DNA from: Rhodohalobacter barkolensis
GTDB taxonomy: Bacteria > Bacteroidota > Rhodothermia > Balneolales > Balneolaceae
Assembly: GCF_002834295.1 (NCBI RefSeq)
Contig: NZ_PISP01000001.1
Coordinates: forward strand, 1,736,001 to 1,800,000
Length of the DNA stretch: 64,000 bases
Direction: 5' to 3'
Part shown: piece by piece, positions 29,541-37,946 of the stretch
How the letters are laid out: every line of letters starts with the position of its first letter
Position numbering within the stretch: the first letter of the stretch is position 1
Made by a program: the position numbers and the translations under genes
Notes under the pieces: generated by a model
The model's database searches: none
Seen by the model: the letters and a program-made list of their open reading frames with translations, nothing else
What the model was told of the DNA's origin: nothing

Positions 29541-30353
29541 ATGAGAATCCGTTTTCAAAGTTTACTTTTTCTTCCATTTCTTTTTTTAGTTATTTCTTGC
29601 GGAAGTACAAAAGAATTCAGCCCGGCTCAACTCGATTCCACACTGACCATAGATGGAAACTTGTCTGATTGGAGCACTTCACAAACTCTGTTTGATGATC
29701 GTGAACAAGCCAATTACTACTCTGCCTACGATGATGACTTTCTCTATCTGTTTGTTGATGTGAGAAGTGCTCTAAAAGACGCATCCATCAGAAGGTCAGG
29801 TTTAATCGTTTACCTTAGTGATGATGAGTCGACCCGAAAAAGCATTGGCGTCAGTTTCCCGCCCGGCACCTTCAATATGTTGAGAGAATTTCCCGGTGCA
29901 TTTGATTCATTTACACGTGAAGGCGATTGGCTAAATAAGCCGGAAAATCAGGAGCTGATGGAAAATTTAAATGAGGAACTTTTTGAAAGAGTAATGATCG
30001 TTCAGAGATCTGGTGGTGAGGGAGATGCATCCTATGGTTTTGTTGATGTATCTCAGCTCGAAGTTGATGGAATGGAAATTGCAATAAATACGGATAGCCG
30101 AACCATAGGACTTGAGATGAAAATACCCAGAGACGGTTCCTCCATATATGGGTTTAGCGGAAATAGCGTTTGGCTTGGATTTGCTATTGAACCACCCGAT
30201 TTCCGGATTCAAGAAGATAGTGAGTATTCAGCTGCATCATCCCAAAGAGATCGATATGGAAACCGCCAACAACCTCGCCAAAGAACACGCCCTAATATTG
30301 CAAGAAGTTTAGGGGAAATGGAAAGGTGGCACATTGTCGAGTTTGATGACTGA
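29541..30353 (+). CDS. Lipoprotein with CBM9/DOMON-like domain, 270 aa
   Basis: The signal peptide ends in a lipobox (FLVISCGS, Cys about residue 20). Residues about 35-215 look like a carbohydrate-binding family 9-type beta sandwich: IDGNLSDWS, then YYSAYDDDFLYLFVDVRS, and a later IGLEMKIPRDG. This fold is often used to bind sugars or as an accessory of envelope proteins, but the ligand here is unknown. The C-terminus is rich in Arg, Gln and Pro. It is 54 bp upstream of another small lipoprotein gene and probably co-transcribed. Confidence 0.8.
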   Translation: MRIRFQSLLFLPFLFLVISCGSTKEFSPAQLDSTLTIDGNLSDWSTSQTLFDDREQANYYSAYDDDFLYLFVDVRSALKDASIRRSGLIVYLSDDESTRKSIGVSFPPGTFNMLREFPGAFDSFTREGDWLNKPENQELMENLNEELFERVMIVQRSGGEGDASYGFVDVSQLEVDGMEIAINTDSRTIGLEMKIPRDGSSIYGFSGNSVWLGFAIEPPDFRIQEDSEYSAASSQRDRYGNRQQPRQRTRPNIARSLGEMERWHIVEFDD

Positions 30354-30407
30354 CGTTTTTTTTAATTTGAGTACCCGATTTATTTCCGAGAATAAAATCC
30401 TGGTATT

Positions 30408-30911
30408 ATGAAATTCATCTACATCACAATAATCTCTATACTGATATTCTCCGGTTGTTCACTTTTTGGAAATGATGATGAACCCGCTGAGATTCTGTTT
30501 ACAGTACAAAACTTTTCCTCAGATGAATTATCCATTACAACAACAGGTACTAAGAACGGGCTGAACCTTTCTGAAAGTGATTTTACAGGTAACAATAGTG
30601 AAGGCTTAGGATCAACAAATAGCTTCAGTACTGATAATGATGGATTGATGACTGTGTCATTCACCTTTATAAATGAAAACAACATACTGTCTGAAGGAGA
30701 GTTTGAAATAGATCTGAGAGAAGATTGGCAGTGGAGTGTAAACTTTCAAATCGGCACTGCTGATTACAATCCACTTGATACCTGCTTTGGATGCCAATTT
30801 TACGAAAGTTTTGAATTGAATCCCGAATCACTCAACAGTTCTGAAAGTGAAGCAGATTCTCTTTATGTCATACTAGGTGGAAATTTTATCAGTGAACCTG
30901 TGGTCTATTGA
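30408..30911 (+). CDS. Small lipoprotein, 167 aa
   Basis: A lipoprotein signal peptide (ILIFSGCSLFG, Cys17) is followed by an acidic, Ser/Asn-rich chain rich in predicted beta strands; a CFGC pair is seen near residue 127. No family recognised. It follows the CBM9-like lipoprotein gene and ends at a bidirectional terminator. Confidence 0.75.
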   Translation: MKFIYITIISILIFSGCSLFGNDDEPAEILFTVQNFSSDELSITTTGTKNGLNLSESDFTGNNSEGLGSTNSFSTDNDGLMTVSFTFINENNILSEGEFEIDLREDWQWSVNFQIGTADYNPLDTCFGCQFYESFELNPESLNSSESEADSLYVILGGNFISEPVVY

Positions 30912-30945
30912 TCTATTCAACTTCAACTGCGGAATCACCTTGAAA

Positions 30946-30979
30946 CAAAAAAGGCGTCTGAAAACAGACGCCTTTTTTA
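30946..30979. terminator. Bidirectional intrinsic terminator
   Basis: Arms AAGGCGTCTG (30951-30960) and CAGACGCCTT (30965-30974) pair perfectly round an AAAA loop, with A-run before and T-run after. It separates the lipoprotein gene from convergent sodA. Confidence 0.92.
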
Positions 30980-30999
30980 TTGTTAAGTTTTAAGATGAC

Positions 31000-31608
31000 T
31001 TATTTAGCATCTTGATAATTCTTCTCGACCTGATCCCAGTTAACTACATTCCAGAATGCATCCAGATAGTCAGGTCGTCGGTTTTGATAATTCAGATAGT
31101 AAGCGTGCTCCCAAACATCTACTCCCAAAATTGGAGTTAGTCCACTCATGTAAGGGCTGTCCTGGTTGGCTGTTGACTGAACAACCAGTTCGCCTGAATC
31201 ATCAACACATAACCAACCCCAGCCGGATCCAAACTGAGAGGCAGCTGTAGAAGAGAATTCTTCTTTGAATTTATCAAAGCTTCCAAACTTTTTATCGATT
31301 GCTTTAGCAACATCTCCGGTTGGATTTCCACCACCGTTGGGTGACATGACCTTCCAAAAAAGATTGTGGTTGGCATATCCGCCGCCACTGTTAATTACTG
31401 CTTGTTTCTTATCTGCCGGAACTTCGTCAATTCGTCTCAGCACTTCTTCAATTTCAAGATCAGCAAAATCATGACCTTCGAGAGCAGCATTCAATTTATT
31501 TGTATACCCCTGGTGATGCTTACCATGGTGAATTTTCATTGTTTGTTCATCGATATGCGGCTCAAGCGCATCGTAATCATAGGGTAGATCGGGTAGTTCG
31601 AATGACAT
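31000..31608 (-). CDS. sodA: Superoxide dismutase (Fe/Mn family)
   Basis: Dismutates superoxide with a Fe or Mn centre. The 202-residue protein shows the metal ligands: His27 ([12 protein letters not shown]), a second His in the [11 protein letters not shown] block, and [19 protein letters not shown] holding the Asp and last His. No signal peptide is present, so it is cytoplasmic. Metal preference cannot be fixed by eye. Monocistronic, terminator-bounded. Confidence 0.96.
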   Translation of the reverse strand: MSFELPDLPYDYDALEPHIDEQTMKIHHGKHHQGYTNKLNAALEGHDFADLEIEEVLRRIDEVPADKKQAVINSGGGYANHNLFWKVMSPNGGGNPTGDVAKAIDKKFGSFDKFKEEFSSTAASQFGSGWGWLCVDDSGELVVQSTANQDSPYMSGLTPILGVDVWEHAYYLNYQNRRPDYLDAFWNVVNWDQVEKNYQDAK

Positions 31609-31813
31609 AAAATATCTCTGTTTAAATTAAAGTTCTTATTTTTGATAACATGCTCCATCGCATAGTGTTATCGTTCTATATGTAAGAATAAAAAATTAAA
31701 GAGGTAAAACGTTCCAACAAAATTTAAATCTTATTTGGTATTTTGTTTGATGTTGGGAGCCTTAGATAGCTAACTTCAGTCTTATTGCAGTTTTAAATAA
31801 CCAAATAGTTCTT

Positions 31814-33265
31814 ATGAGTTTTGATTACGATGTGATTATAATCGGCAGTGGTCCGGCAGGATTTTCATGTGCCATGCAAAGTACCAAGTTCGACAAAAAA
31901 GTATTAATCGTAGAGGCCGATGATAACCATCTTGGTGGCACTTGGTTGAATAAGGGAACCGTACCCAGTAAAGCACTTCGTGAAGCTGCAGACTTAATTC
32001 AGGATTTTCACACTCAGTTCGGTGATGAAAAAGGCCGTAAGCCATTTGAGCGATTCAGAATGGAAGACCTTCTCAGTTATAAAAAGAGTGCACTTGATAG
32101 TAAAAACAGAAAGGTAAAGACCGATTTAATTAAAAATGAGGTGGAAACAGCTCGTGGTTGGGGAGAAATTGTAGATGAGCACACCGTTACGGTAAAAGAC
32201 AGCCTTAATAAAACAACAACGTATACAACTGAAAACATTTTAATTGCGACCGGGAGCAGACCTGAAGAGCCTAAAAACTTCAACATTGACCATAGCAGTG
32301 TTTTAGACTATAACTCTATACTGAATATTACCCACATTCCCAGACGATTGGTCATTGTTGGCAGTGGCGTCATCTCTTTTGAGTATGCTACAATTTTTGC
32401 TTCATTGGGAACTCGCATCACGATTCTTAATGACTCCGATGAATTTCTTCCATTTTTAGACCACGAAATAAGAGATGATGTGTTCAAGGTTTTAAAAAAG
32501 AAAGGCATCATTATTCACACCCTATCGAAGGTAAAAGAAGTAAAACCCAATCCACTTCGAACGTGTATGGAAGTAGTTTTCCGAAGTGAACTGGAAGACC
32601 GGCTTCAGGTTTTAGAATCTGATCATATTCTGTATGTAGGCGGTAAAATCCCAAATACAGATAATCTTTTTGATTCAACTCTGAATATCGATTTGAATGA
32701 TGAAGGATATATAAACACCGACCATCACTATCGTACCGCAGTTAAAAATATCTATGCTGCCGGTGATGTTACCGGAGATCCGACTTCAGCCTCAGCATCT
32801 TTTGTTCAGGGAAGGTTAGCCGCTTGCAGTATGTTTGATATTCCATCAGAATCACCAACCGGTGATATTCCCTATGGAATTTACTCTATTCCTGAAATTT
32901 CCGGAATTGGACTTACGGAAGAGCAGGCTCATGATATGGGAATAGATGTGACTGTGGGTCGAGCTTACTACAAAAACCTGACCTATGCAGATATCAATCA
33001 CAGGACAGACGGTATGCTGAAACTGGTTTTTAAAACCGACGATCTGAAATTGTTGGGTGTTCACATTTTTGGCGACCATGCCACAGACCTGATTCATTTA
33101 GGGCAAAGCATCATGGCACAGGATGGAACGATAAAATATTTTATTGAGCACGTTCTTAACTATCCAACCTACTCAGAAGCTTATCGAGTAGCGGCTTTCA
33201 ATGGAGTGAACAGAGTGTATAAGGCGGGTGTGAAATACAAAAATATTTTAAACAATAAGTCTTAA
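31814..33265 (+). CDS. sthA: SthA-like soluble NAD(P)+ transhydrogenase (FAD disulfide-reductase family)
   Basis: Transfers hydride between NADPH and NAD+. The N-terminal FAD motif is IIIGSGPAGFSCA (residues 8-20), a second Rossmann motif is VIVGSGVISFEYA (about 175-187), and the C-terminal dimerisation domain includes the HXXXXE-like region near VLNYPTYSEAYR. At the position of the redox-active disulfide it reads GGTWLNKGTVPSK: both Cys are absent (W and T). E. coli SthA likewise lacks the pair, keeping only one Cys, which supports transhydrogenase over lipoamide dehydrogenase. Length 483 agrees. It is divergent from sodA with a 205-bp gap. Confidence 0.88.
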   Translation: MSFDYDVIIIGSGPAGFSCAMQSTKFDKKVLIVEADDNHLGGTWLNKGTVPSKALREAADLIQDFHTQFGDEKGRKPFERFRMEDLLSYKKSALDSKNRKVKTDLIKNEVETARGWGEIVDEHTVTVKDSLNKTTTYTTENILIATGSRPEEPKNFNIDHSSVLDYNSILNITHIPRRLVIVGSGVISFEYATIFASLGTRITILNDSDEFLPFLDHEIRDDVFKVLKKKGIIIHTLSKVKEVKPNPLRTCMEVVFRSELEDRLQVLESDHILYVGGKIPNTDNLFDSTLNIDLNDEGYINTDHHYRTAVKNIYAAGDVTGDPTSASASFVQGRLAACSMFDIPSESPTGDIPYGIYSIPEISGIGLTEEQAHDMGIDVTVGRAYYKNLTYADINHRTDGMLKLVFKTDDLKLLGVHIFGDHATDLIHLGQSIMAQDGTIKYFIEHVLNYPTYSEAYRVAAFNGVNRVYKAGVKYKNILNNKS

Positions 33266-33273
33266 GTACTTCC

Positions 33274-33308
33274 AAAAAACCGCTGTGGTGTTATCACAGC
33301 GGTTTTAA
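33274..33308. terminator. Intrinsic terminator, sthA side, convergent with DUF429 gene
   Basis: AACCGCTGTG (33278-33287) pairs with CACAGCGGTT (33295-33304) round a 7-nt loop. Six A precede and a TTTT run follows, so it can serve both directions. Confidence 0.88.
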
Positions 33309-33313
33309 TTTAT

Positions 33314-34018
33314 CTACACAAAATGGATAGCTTTCTTCAATCCTTTTGAATCAACGGGAGGGTCATTGGGAATGGTTTTAATTCCCTTTTCAACAGAATG
33401 CTTGGATGCCAAAGCTAATGCCATGGAGTCTACAATATCATCCTCTTCAACCTGATTTCTTCGGTACTCCTCTTTGATATCCCGGAAAAAATCATCTGCA
33501 ATTTCTTCATGATTTACGATTAGGCTCAACCGGTGTCTTAACCCTTTTTTCGTATTCTTTTTCTGATAGATCATGCCACCGTTTAGATTCATAAAAATCA
33601 GCTCAGGATGGCTTTCCAATACGCTTTCTCTCAAATCCTCGTGTTCAGATAAAATCTGATCCAGTATTCTGATTTTAGGTGTAATATTCCAGGCTTGTAC
33701 CGTGAGCTTCTTTTCTGTGTAATCGTAACTCTGCATATTCGCTTCCACATAAGAAGGTGCATGCAAAGCCGGGCGAATCGGAGGACTAAATACGCTTGAA
33801 GCATATTCCGCACCCAGTTTTTCTCTCAGTTTACGGTCACATTCCCGGGTATACACTTCATCTTCAAGGCCGATCGGCATATCAATGAAAACTCGATCAA
33901 ATTCAAGGAGAGCATCCTTAAAGTCATCGTTATTCTCTAAAATTCTGTACTCAGGATTCTCATCAAAAGTGATCAGGATCCACCCTGCCTTGCAACCGTC
34001 AATTCCTGCTGTTTTCAA
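33314..34018 (-). CDS. DUF429 protein (predicted RNase H-like fold)
   Basis: The N-terminus AGIDGCKAGWI is the DUF429 signature, with the Asp of the RNase H-like fold; VFIDMPIGLED holds the second acidic position and the C-terminal DDIVDSMALALAS supplies two further Asp. FSPPIRPALHA is another conserved block of the family. The biochemical function of DUF429 proteins is unsettled; nuclease activity is a fold-based prediction. It is 11 bp downstream of aspS, so it probably shares that transcript. Confidence 0.85.
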   Translation of the reverse strand: MKTAGIDGCKAGWILITFDENPEYRILENNDDFKDALLEFDRVFIDMPIGLEDEVYTRECDRKLREKLGAEYASSVFSPPIRPALHAPSYVEANMQSYDYTEKKLTVQAWNITPKIRILDQILSEHEDLRESVLESHPELIFMNLNGGMIYQKKNTKKGLRHRLSLIVNHEEIADDFFRDIKEEYRRNQVEEDDIVDSMALALASKHSVEKGIKTIPNDPPVDSKGLKKAIHFV

Positions 34019-34029
34019 ATCAGTTTCTT

Positions 34030-35805
34030 TTAATTATTTGCTGTTTTTCGAAGAGAAATATGGAGTTCCTTCAACTGCTCCTCACTCACTTCACTCGGGC
34101 TGCTATCCATCGGGCTTTGAGCTTTCTGATTTTTAGGAAATGCTATTACATCCCTTAAACTTCCGGCACCGGACATTAACATAACAATCCGATCCAAGCC
34201 TAACGCAATACCACCATGTGGTGGAGCACCATATTTAAAAGCATCCAATAAGAAGCCAAACTTCTCTTCTGCTTCTTCTTCATCGATGCCTAATAACGAA
34301 AACATCTGCTGCTGTAGTTCCGGAGTATGAATTCGAATAGATCCACCTCCTATTTCGTTTCCATTTAAAACCAGATCGTAAGCTCTTGCTTTCACCGATT
34401 TCGGGTCCGATTCAAGTTTATCCAAATCCTCTTCTTTTGGTGAGGTAAATGGATGATGAAGTGCATGGTAGCGTAAATCCTCTTTCGACCACTCAACCAG
34501 AGGAAAATCCGTTACCCATAAAAACTTAGTCTGATCTCTATCGATCAGATCAAATTGATTACCGATAATAAGTCGCAGGCCACCCATCTGTTTGTAGACG
34601 TCAGGTGTAGGACCGGCTAAAATCAAAACAAGGTCACCCTCTTTAGCTCCGGAAGTTTCAGCCATATTTTTCATTGTTTCATCATCCAGAAACTTTCCGA
34701 CGCTACAGGTTATTTCGCCTTCATTCAGTTTCATAAAGATCATTCCGGCTGCACCCGTTTCAGAAGTCACTTTGTCGGTCAGGCGATCTAATGCTCCTCT
34801 TCCCATGCTTCCCTCTCCCGGTACCGTGATTGATAACACACGACCACCTTTATCCACTGTAGAGTTAAAAATCTTAAACCCCGATTCAGCTACATCATCA
34901 GAAATATCATGGATCTCTACATCAAAACGAAGATCAGGTTTATCTGAACCATAGGTCTTCATTGCATCATCATAAGACATTCTTGGAAATGGAGTCTTTA
35001 ACTCTACTCCAAGATGATCCTTCCAGATATTGGCCATCAATGCTTCATGTTCCGTGTAAATTACCTCTTCATCAACAAAAGACATCTCGACATCCACCTG
35101 TGTGAATTCAGGCTGACGATCTGCCCTTAGGTCTTCATCGCGGAAGCACTTCACAATTTGGAAATATCGATCAAAACCGGAAACCATAAGCAACTGCTTA
35201 TACGTTTGAGGGCTTTGAGGCAGAGCAAAGAATTTACCGGCATTTACCCGGCTTGGAACCAGGTAATCTCGAGCCCCTTCAGGAGTGGATTTCATTAAAA
35301 CCGGAGTCTCAACTTCTGTGAATTTTCTGTCGTGATAAAAATTCCGAATCGTATGATAGACTTCAGAGCGTAGAATCAGATTTTTCTGAAGTTCTGCTCT
35401 CCTTAAGTCCAAATAACGGTACTTGAGACGAGTCTCTTCATTGGTTTTCAGATCATCCTTAATTTCAAACGGAGGAGTTTGAGCTTTTGAGTAGACTTTT
35501 AACTCACTCACTTCAACCTCTAATTCACCCGTTTTCATGTCGGGATTAACCGTCTCATCACTTCTATTAATAACTTTCCCTCTCACGCCGATGACATATT
35601 CAGACCGCAAATCTTCTGCCATAGAATGCAGTGCACTGTTCGTTTCATCAAACACGATTTGAGTAATCCCATACCGATCTCTCAGGTCGATAAAAATCAA
35701 TCCTCCTAAATCCCGGCGTTTTGAAACCCATCCATTTAAAACTACTTCTTTTCCTTTATTTTCAATTGTAAGTTCACCACAGGTATGGGTTCGTAACCAA
35801 CTCAT
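34030..35805 (-). CDS. aspS: Aspartyl-tRNA synthetase
   Basis: Charges tRNA-Asp. Domain order: N-terminal OB anticodon-binding domain (residues 1-105; WVSKRRDLGGLIFIDLRDRYG), class II catalytic core with motif 2 (FRDEDLRADRQPEFTQVDVE) and motif 3 near the end (GLDRIVML), and the bacterial GAD insertion domain (about 285-420). Length 591 fits bacterial AspRS. Whether it is discriminating or also charges tRNA-Asn cannot be seen; no gatCAB gene is in this window. Confidence 0.97.
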   Translation of the reverse strand: MSWLRTHTCGELTIENKGKEVVLNGWVSKRRDLGGLIFIDLRDRYGITQIVFDETNSALHSMAEDLRSEYVIGVRGKVINRSDETVNPDMKTGELEVEVSELKVYSKAQTPPFEIKDDLKTNEETRLKYRYLDLRRAELQKNLILRSEVYHTIRNFYHDRKFTEVETPVLMKSTPEGARDYLVPSRVNAGKFFALPQSPQTYKQLLMVSGFDRYFQIVKCFRDEDLRADRQPEFTQVDVEMSFVDEEVIYTEHEALMANIWKDHLGVELKTPFPRMSYDDAMKTYGSDKPDLRFDVEIHDISDDVAESGFKIFNSTVDKGGRVLSITVPGEGSMGRGALDRLTDKVTSETGAAGMIFMKLNEGEITCSVGKFLDDETMKNMAETSGAKEGDLVLILAGPTPDVYKQMGGLRLIIGNQFDLIDRDQTKFLWVTDFPLVEWSKEDLRYHALHHPFTSPKEEDLDKLESDPKSVKARAYDLVLNGNEIGGGSIRIHTPELQQQMFSLLGIDEEEAEEKFGFLLDAFKYGAPPHGGIALGLDRIVMLMSGAGSLRDVIAFPKNQKAQSPMDSSPSEVSEEQLKELHISLRKTANN

Positions 35806-35905
35806 AAATTTCTTTGATTTAATCTGTTTAAAATCGTTTTCTAATTAAGTCTGCTAAAATAAACAATATTGTAACCATTCGCTTATACACTGACGGAAGT
35901 TTTTT

Positions 35906-36334
35906 ATGGCTTATATCTTAATCCTCAATCTCTTTTCCTCCTTTTTCCTGTGCGGATTAATATGGACTGTGCAGTTGGTGCATTATCCCTTGTTTAGCTT
36001 TTTAGATCCCGAACGTTTTACAGAAGCATCGGCATTTCACAGGCAAAAGATTTCATACATTGTAGTGCCGGTTATGTTGACTGAGTTATTTACCTCAATC
36101 TGGTTATCCCTTTTTTCTACGTCACACATGTTCATTCATATTTCCGGCCTTATCGCAGTATTGTTGATTTGGAGCATCACATTCTTACTGCAGGTTCCAC
36201 TGCACGCCTACCTTTCAGATCACTACGATAAAAAATTGATTCAAAGGCTGGTTCGCTCCAATTGGTGGAGGACCCTTCTTTGGTCTGTAAAATCTGGATT
36301 GGGTATTTGGTTATTAAGCCAATATCTAATTTAA
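35906..36334 (+). CDS. Small integral membrane protein, 142 aa, four predicted helices
   Basis: Hydrophobic segments at about residues 4-25, 50-70, 75-97 and 118-138 suggest four membrane helices. VQLVHYPLF in helix 1 and FHRQKISYIVVPVMLTEL are conserved-looking polar patches; the His and Glu inside the membrane may be functional. It lacks a signal peptide. I do not know the family and assign no function. It is divergent from aspS with a 100-bp gap. Confidence 0.8.
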   Translation: MAYILILNLFSSFFLCGLIWTVQLVHYPLFSFLDPERFTEASAFHRQKISYIVVPVMLTELFTSIWLSLFSTSHMFIHISGLIAVLLIWSITFLLQVPLHAYLSDHYDKKLIQRLVRSNWWRTLLWSVKSGLGIWLLSQYLI

Positions 36335-36458
36335 TTAACAGTTATCACTATAAAAGAGTAATTAGTTAGAAACCAATAATTTTCTATTTAATATTCTTTA
36401 CTTTTTCAAATAAAAAAGTATATTCATAGTCCTTCACAACGAAAGTTGGATATGGTAC

Positions 36459-37100
36459 ATGAATAAAATCAAGGTTTTAATTACTGAAAATTTTGATATC
36501 TACAGACGAGGTTTACAGACCATACTTTCTGAAACTTCAACCGTTGCAGATGTAAAAGCTGTAAAGACTGCCAAGGAACTGTTCCAAGAGTTTAAAAAAT
36601 CTCCAGAAGCAATCTGTGTTGTCTCCTCAAATATCGAAGGATCAAATATTCATGATTTGATGCAGCGCCTTCAAAAGATTCAACCCGCCCCAAAAGTAAT
36701 TGTCCTCACCTACTCAACAGATATTAACCACCTCAATCAATCCCTGAAGGCGGGAGTAAATGGATATTTGATGAAGAGCTGCACTGCAAAAGAATTGGAA
36801 TCAGCAATTATTGATGTAAATAACGGCACGAAGGCATTTAGCAAATCCGTATCACAAATCATGGCTGATAAATATGCCGATCAAGCCAAAAAACCATCGG
36901 CCGGTAATAAGTTAACCAAACGCGAGACTGAGGTTTTAAAACTTATTGTAGAAGGCTACACCAGTCCGGAAATTGCCAAGATGCTTTATATCAGTCCAAG
37001 AACGGTAGAGACTCATCGTGCAAATCTCATGAATAAATTGAAAATCAAAAACACTGCAGCCCTTGTTCGGTATGCGCTTGAAAGAACTGAGATTGGCTGA
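36459..37100 (+). CDS. NarL/FixJ-type response regulator with degenerate receiver
   Basis: The C-terminal LuxR HTH is intact (about residues 148-208; LTKRETEVLKLIVEGYTSPEIAKMLYISPRTVETHR is split between helices of the usual family spacing). The N-terminal half is a receiver fold, but the expected phospho-acceptor Asp is replaced: the strand reads CVVSSNIEG, with Ser56 where NarL has Asp. The acidic pair is also reduced to E10-N11. The switch Thr (VLTYS) and Lys (LMKS) remain. No histidine kinase gene is adjacent. It is followed 120 bp on by a strong terminator, so it is probably single-gene. It may be phosphorylation-independent. Confidence 0.9.
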   Translation: MNKIKVLITENFDIYRRGLQTILSETSTVADVKAVKTAKELFQEFKKSPEAICVVSSNIEGSNIHDLMQRLQKIQPAPKVIVLTYSTDINHLNQSLKAGVNGYLMKSCTAKELESAIIDVNNGTKAFSKSVSQIMADKYADQAKKPSAGNKLTKRETEVLKLIVEGYTSPEIAKMLYISPRTVETHRANLMNKLKIKNTAALVRYALERTEIG

Positions 37101-37221
37101 CTTTTACCGATCTACGTATTTTCACGTAGATAAAATTACCCGCTTCTACTTATTGCACGGTCGGCTTGATAAAAGTAATTTACTATTGCAAATGGGGTAA
37201 TAGCCGTCTGTAGATGATATT

Positions 37222-37258
37222 TAGCAGCTCTCTTTGATCGGAGGGCTGCTAATTTTTT
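37222..37258 (+). terminator. Intrinsic terminator after the LuxR-type regulator
   Basis: TAGCAGCTCTC and GAGGGCTGCTA form an 11-bp stem with one G-U pair round TTTGATCG, followed by AATTTTTT. A smaller 8-bp palindrome (ATCTACGT and ACGTAGAT, 37110-37131) precedes it just after the regulator stop. Confidence 0.82.
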
Positions 37259-37312
37259 ATCTGGATACTTCTCACCGTTTACAAACAGGCATAATTCAAA
37301 ATCAGAAATCAT

Positions 37313-37555
37313 ATGCCCATCTCCCGTCAGCAAGAGGTCAAAGTTCAAAACTGGCTGCGCAATCACGCTCCAATCAATTCATGCACCTTTTGCGGGATCA
37401 ACAACTGGGTGGTAGGTGACATCATTGCTCCAACGGTTACCTTTCAGGGTGAAAATCTCGATATCAGTGGTGACAGCCGGCCCATGGTGCAGATCATTTG
37501 CGGGAACTGTGCAAAAATTGAACTGTTTGATGCGAGTATGATTGGCTTGATTTGA
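37313..37555 (+). CDS. Small zinc-ribbon protein, 80 aa
   Basis: The protein has two CxxC pairs, CTFCG at about residue 24 and CGNC about 40 residues later, the spacing of a zinc ribbon. The rest (VVGDIIAPTVTFQGENLDIS and IELFDASMIGL) looks beta-rich and well composed for a coding region. The family resembles small conserved zinc-ribbon proteins of unknown role. It has its own upstream terminator and stands 180 bp before the island boundary. Function unknown. Confidence 0.7.
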   Translation: MPISRQQEVKVQNWLRNHAPINSCTFCGINNWVVGDIIAPTVTFQGENLDISGDSRPMVQIICGNCAKIELFDASMIGLI

Positions 37556-37698
37556 TCAATTCTTTAAAATCAGCTCTCACGTAAATTTCAAAAGAGAAAA
37601 ATTCCTTCAGCAGCCAATGCTCAATTAATCAGTCATCGTCCCGTTGCGATTCCCAAAAAACCTTGGAGTTAGAAAAAAGGCTCTCCCTCCATTAAATA

Positions 37699-37737
37699 TA
37701 AAAACCCAAACTCATCGGATGAATTTGGGTTTTTCTT
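37699..37737 (-). terminator. Stranded tRNA terminator on the left flank of the island
   Basis: AAAACCCAAA (37701-37710) pairs with TTTGGGTTTT (37724-37733), and an inner TCAT/ATGA stem with loop CGG closes it. On the minus strand a T-run follows (TTTTTATATTTAA). It sits one base left of attL, where the 3' flank of the tRNA would have been before the island inserted, so it is probably the tRNA operon's original terminator. Confidence 0.78.
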
Positions 37738-37738
37738 T

Positions 37739-37754
37739 TGTATCGTGGGGCGGA
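37739..37754. repeat. attL: left 16-bp direct repeat
   Basis: TGTATCGTGGGGCGGA is identical to 47526-47541, which lies in the 3' end of the CAU tRNA gene. After one mismatch (T for C) two more bases match, then the sequences diverge, so this is a tRNA 3'-end fragment and not a tRNA gene. Confidence 0.9.
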
Positions 37755-37869
37755 TTTACGCCACATTCTTACACTTACCTAAAAAGTGTGCTATTATCAC
37801 ATTTAAATGTACTTTTTAAATATTTTTGTGAAATTTTCTTCTCGGAAAAGTGAGTAAATACAAAAAATG

Positions 37870-37946
37870 TTGTACCATTGTTGTACCTATTTCACAGTAT
37901 CGAAAACACGATACATAAATTCTAGACAGGTACAACATGGGTACAA
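37870..37946. promoter_or_regulatory. Left arm-type integrase sites, one pair spanning the integrase start codon
   Basis: TTGTACC occurs at 37870-37876 and 37881-37887, 11 bp apart in direct orientation. The reverse GGTACAA occurs at 37929-37935 and 37940-37946, again 11 bp apart, and covers the integrase ATG (37937). This symmetric phased layout fits arm-type binding sites of a tyrosine recombinase, and its overlap with the start suggests self-repression (inference). Confidence 0.65.

Larger units (their letters stand above)
37556..37936. other. Intergenic region holding terminator, attL and integrase-binding sites
   Basis: This 381-bp gap has no gene. It contains, in order, a strong terminator (37699-37737), the left attachment core (37739-37754), an AT-rich stretch, and paired TTGTACC sites leading into the integrase gene. 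The composition turns more AT-rich after the attachment core. Confidence 0.8.

Noticed and set aside
37136-37366. 76-codon minus-strand frame near the zinc-ribbon gene
   Set aside because: It covers the 37222-37258 terminator and overlaps the better zinc-ribbon frame.
37739-37760. tRNA-like sequence at the left island end
   Set aside because: Only about 19 bases match the tRNA 3' end, so it is an attachment site and not a tRNA gene.
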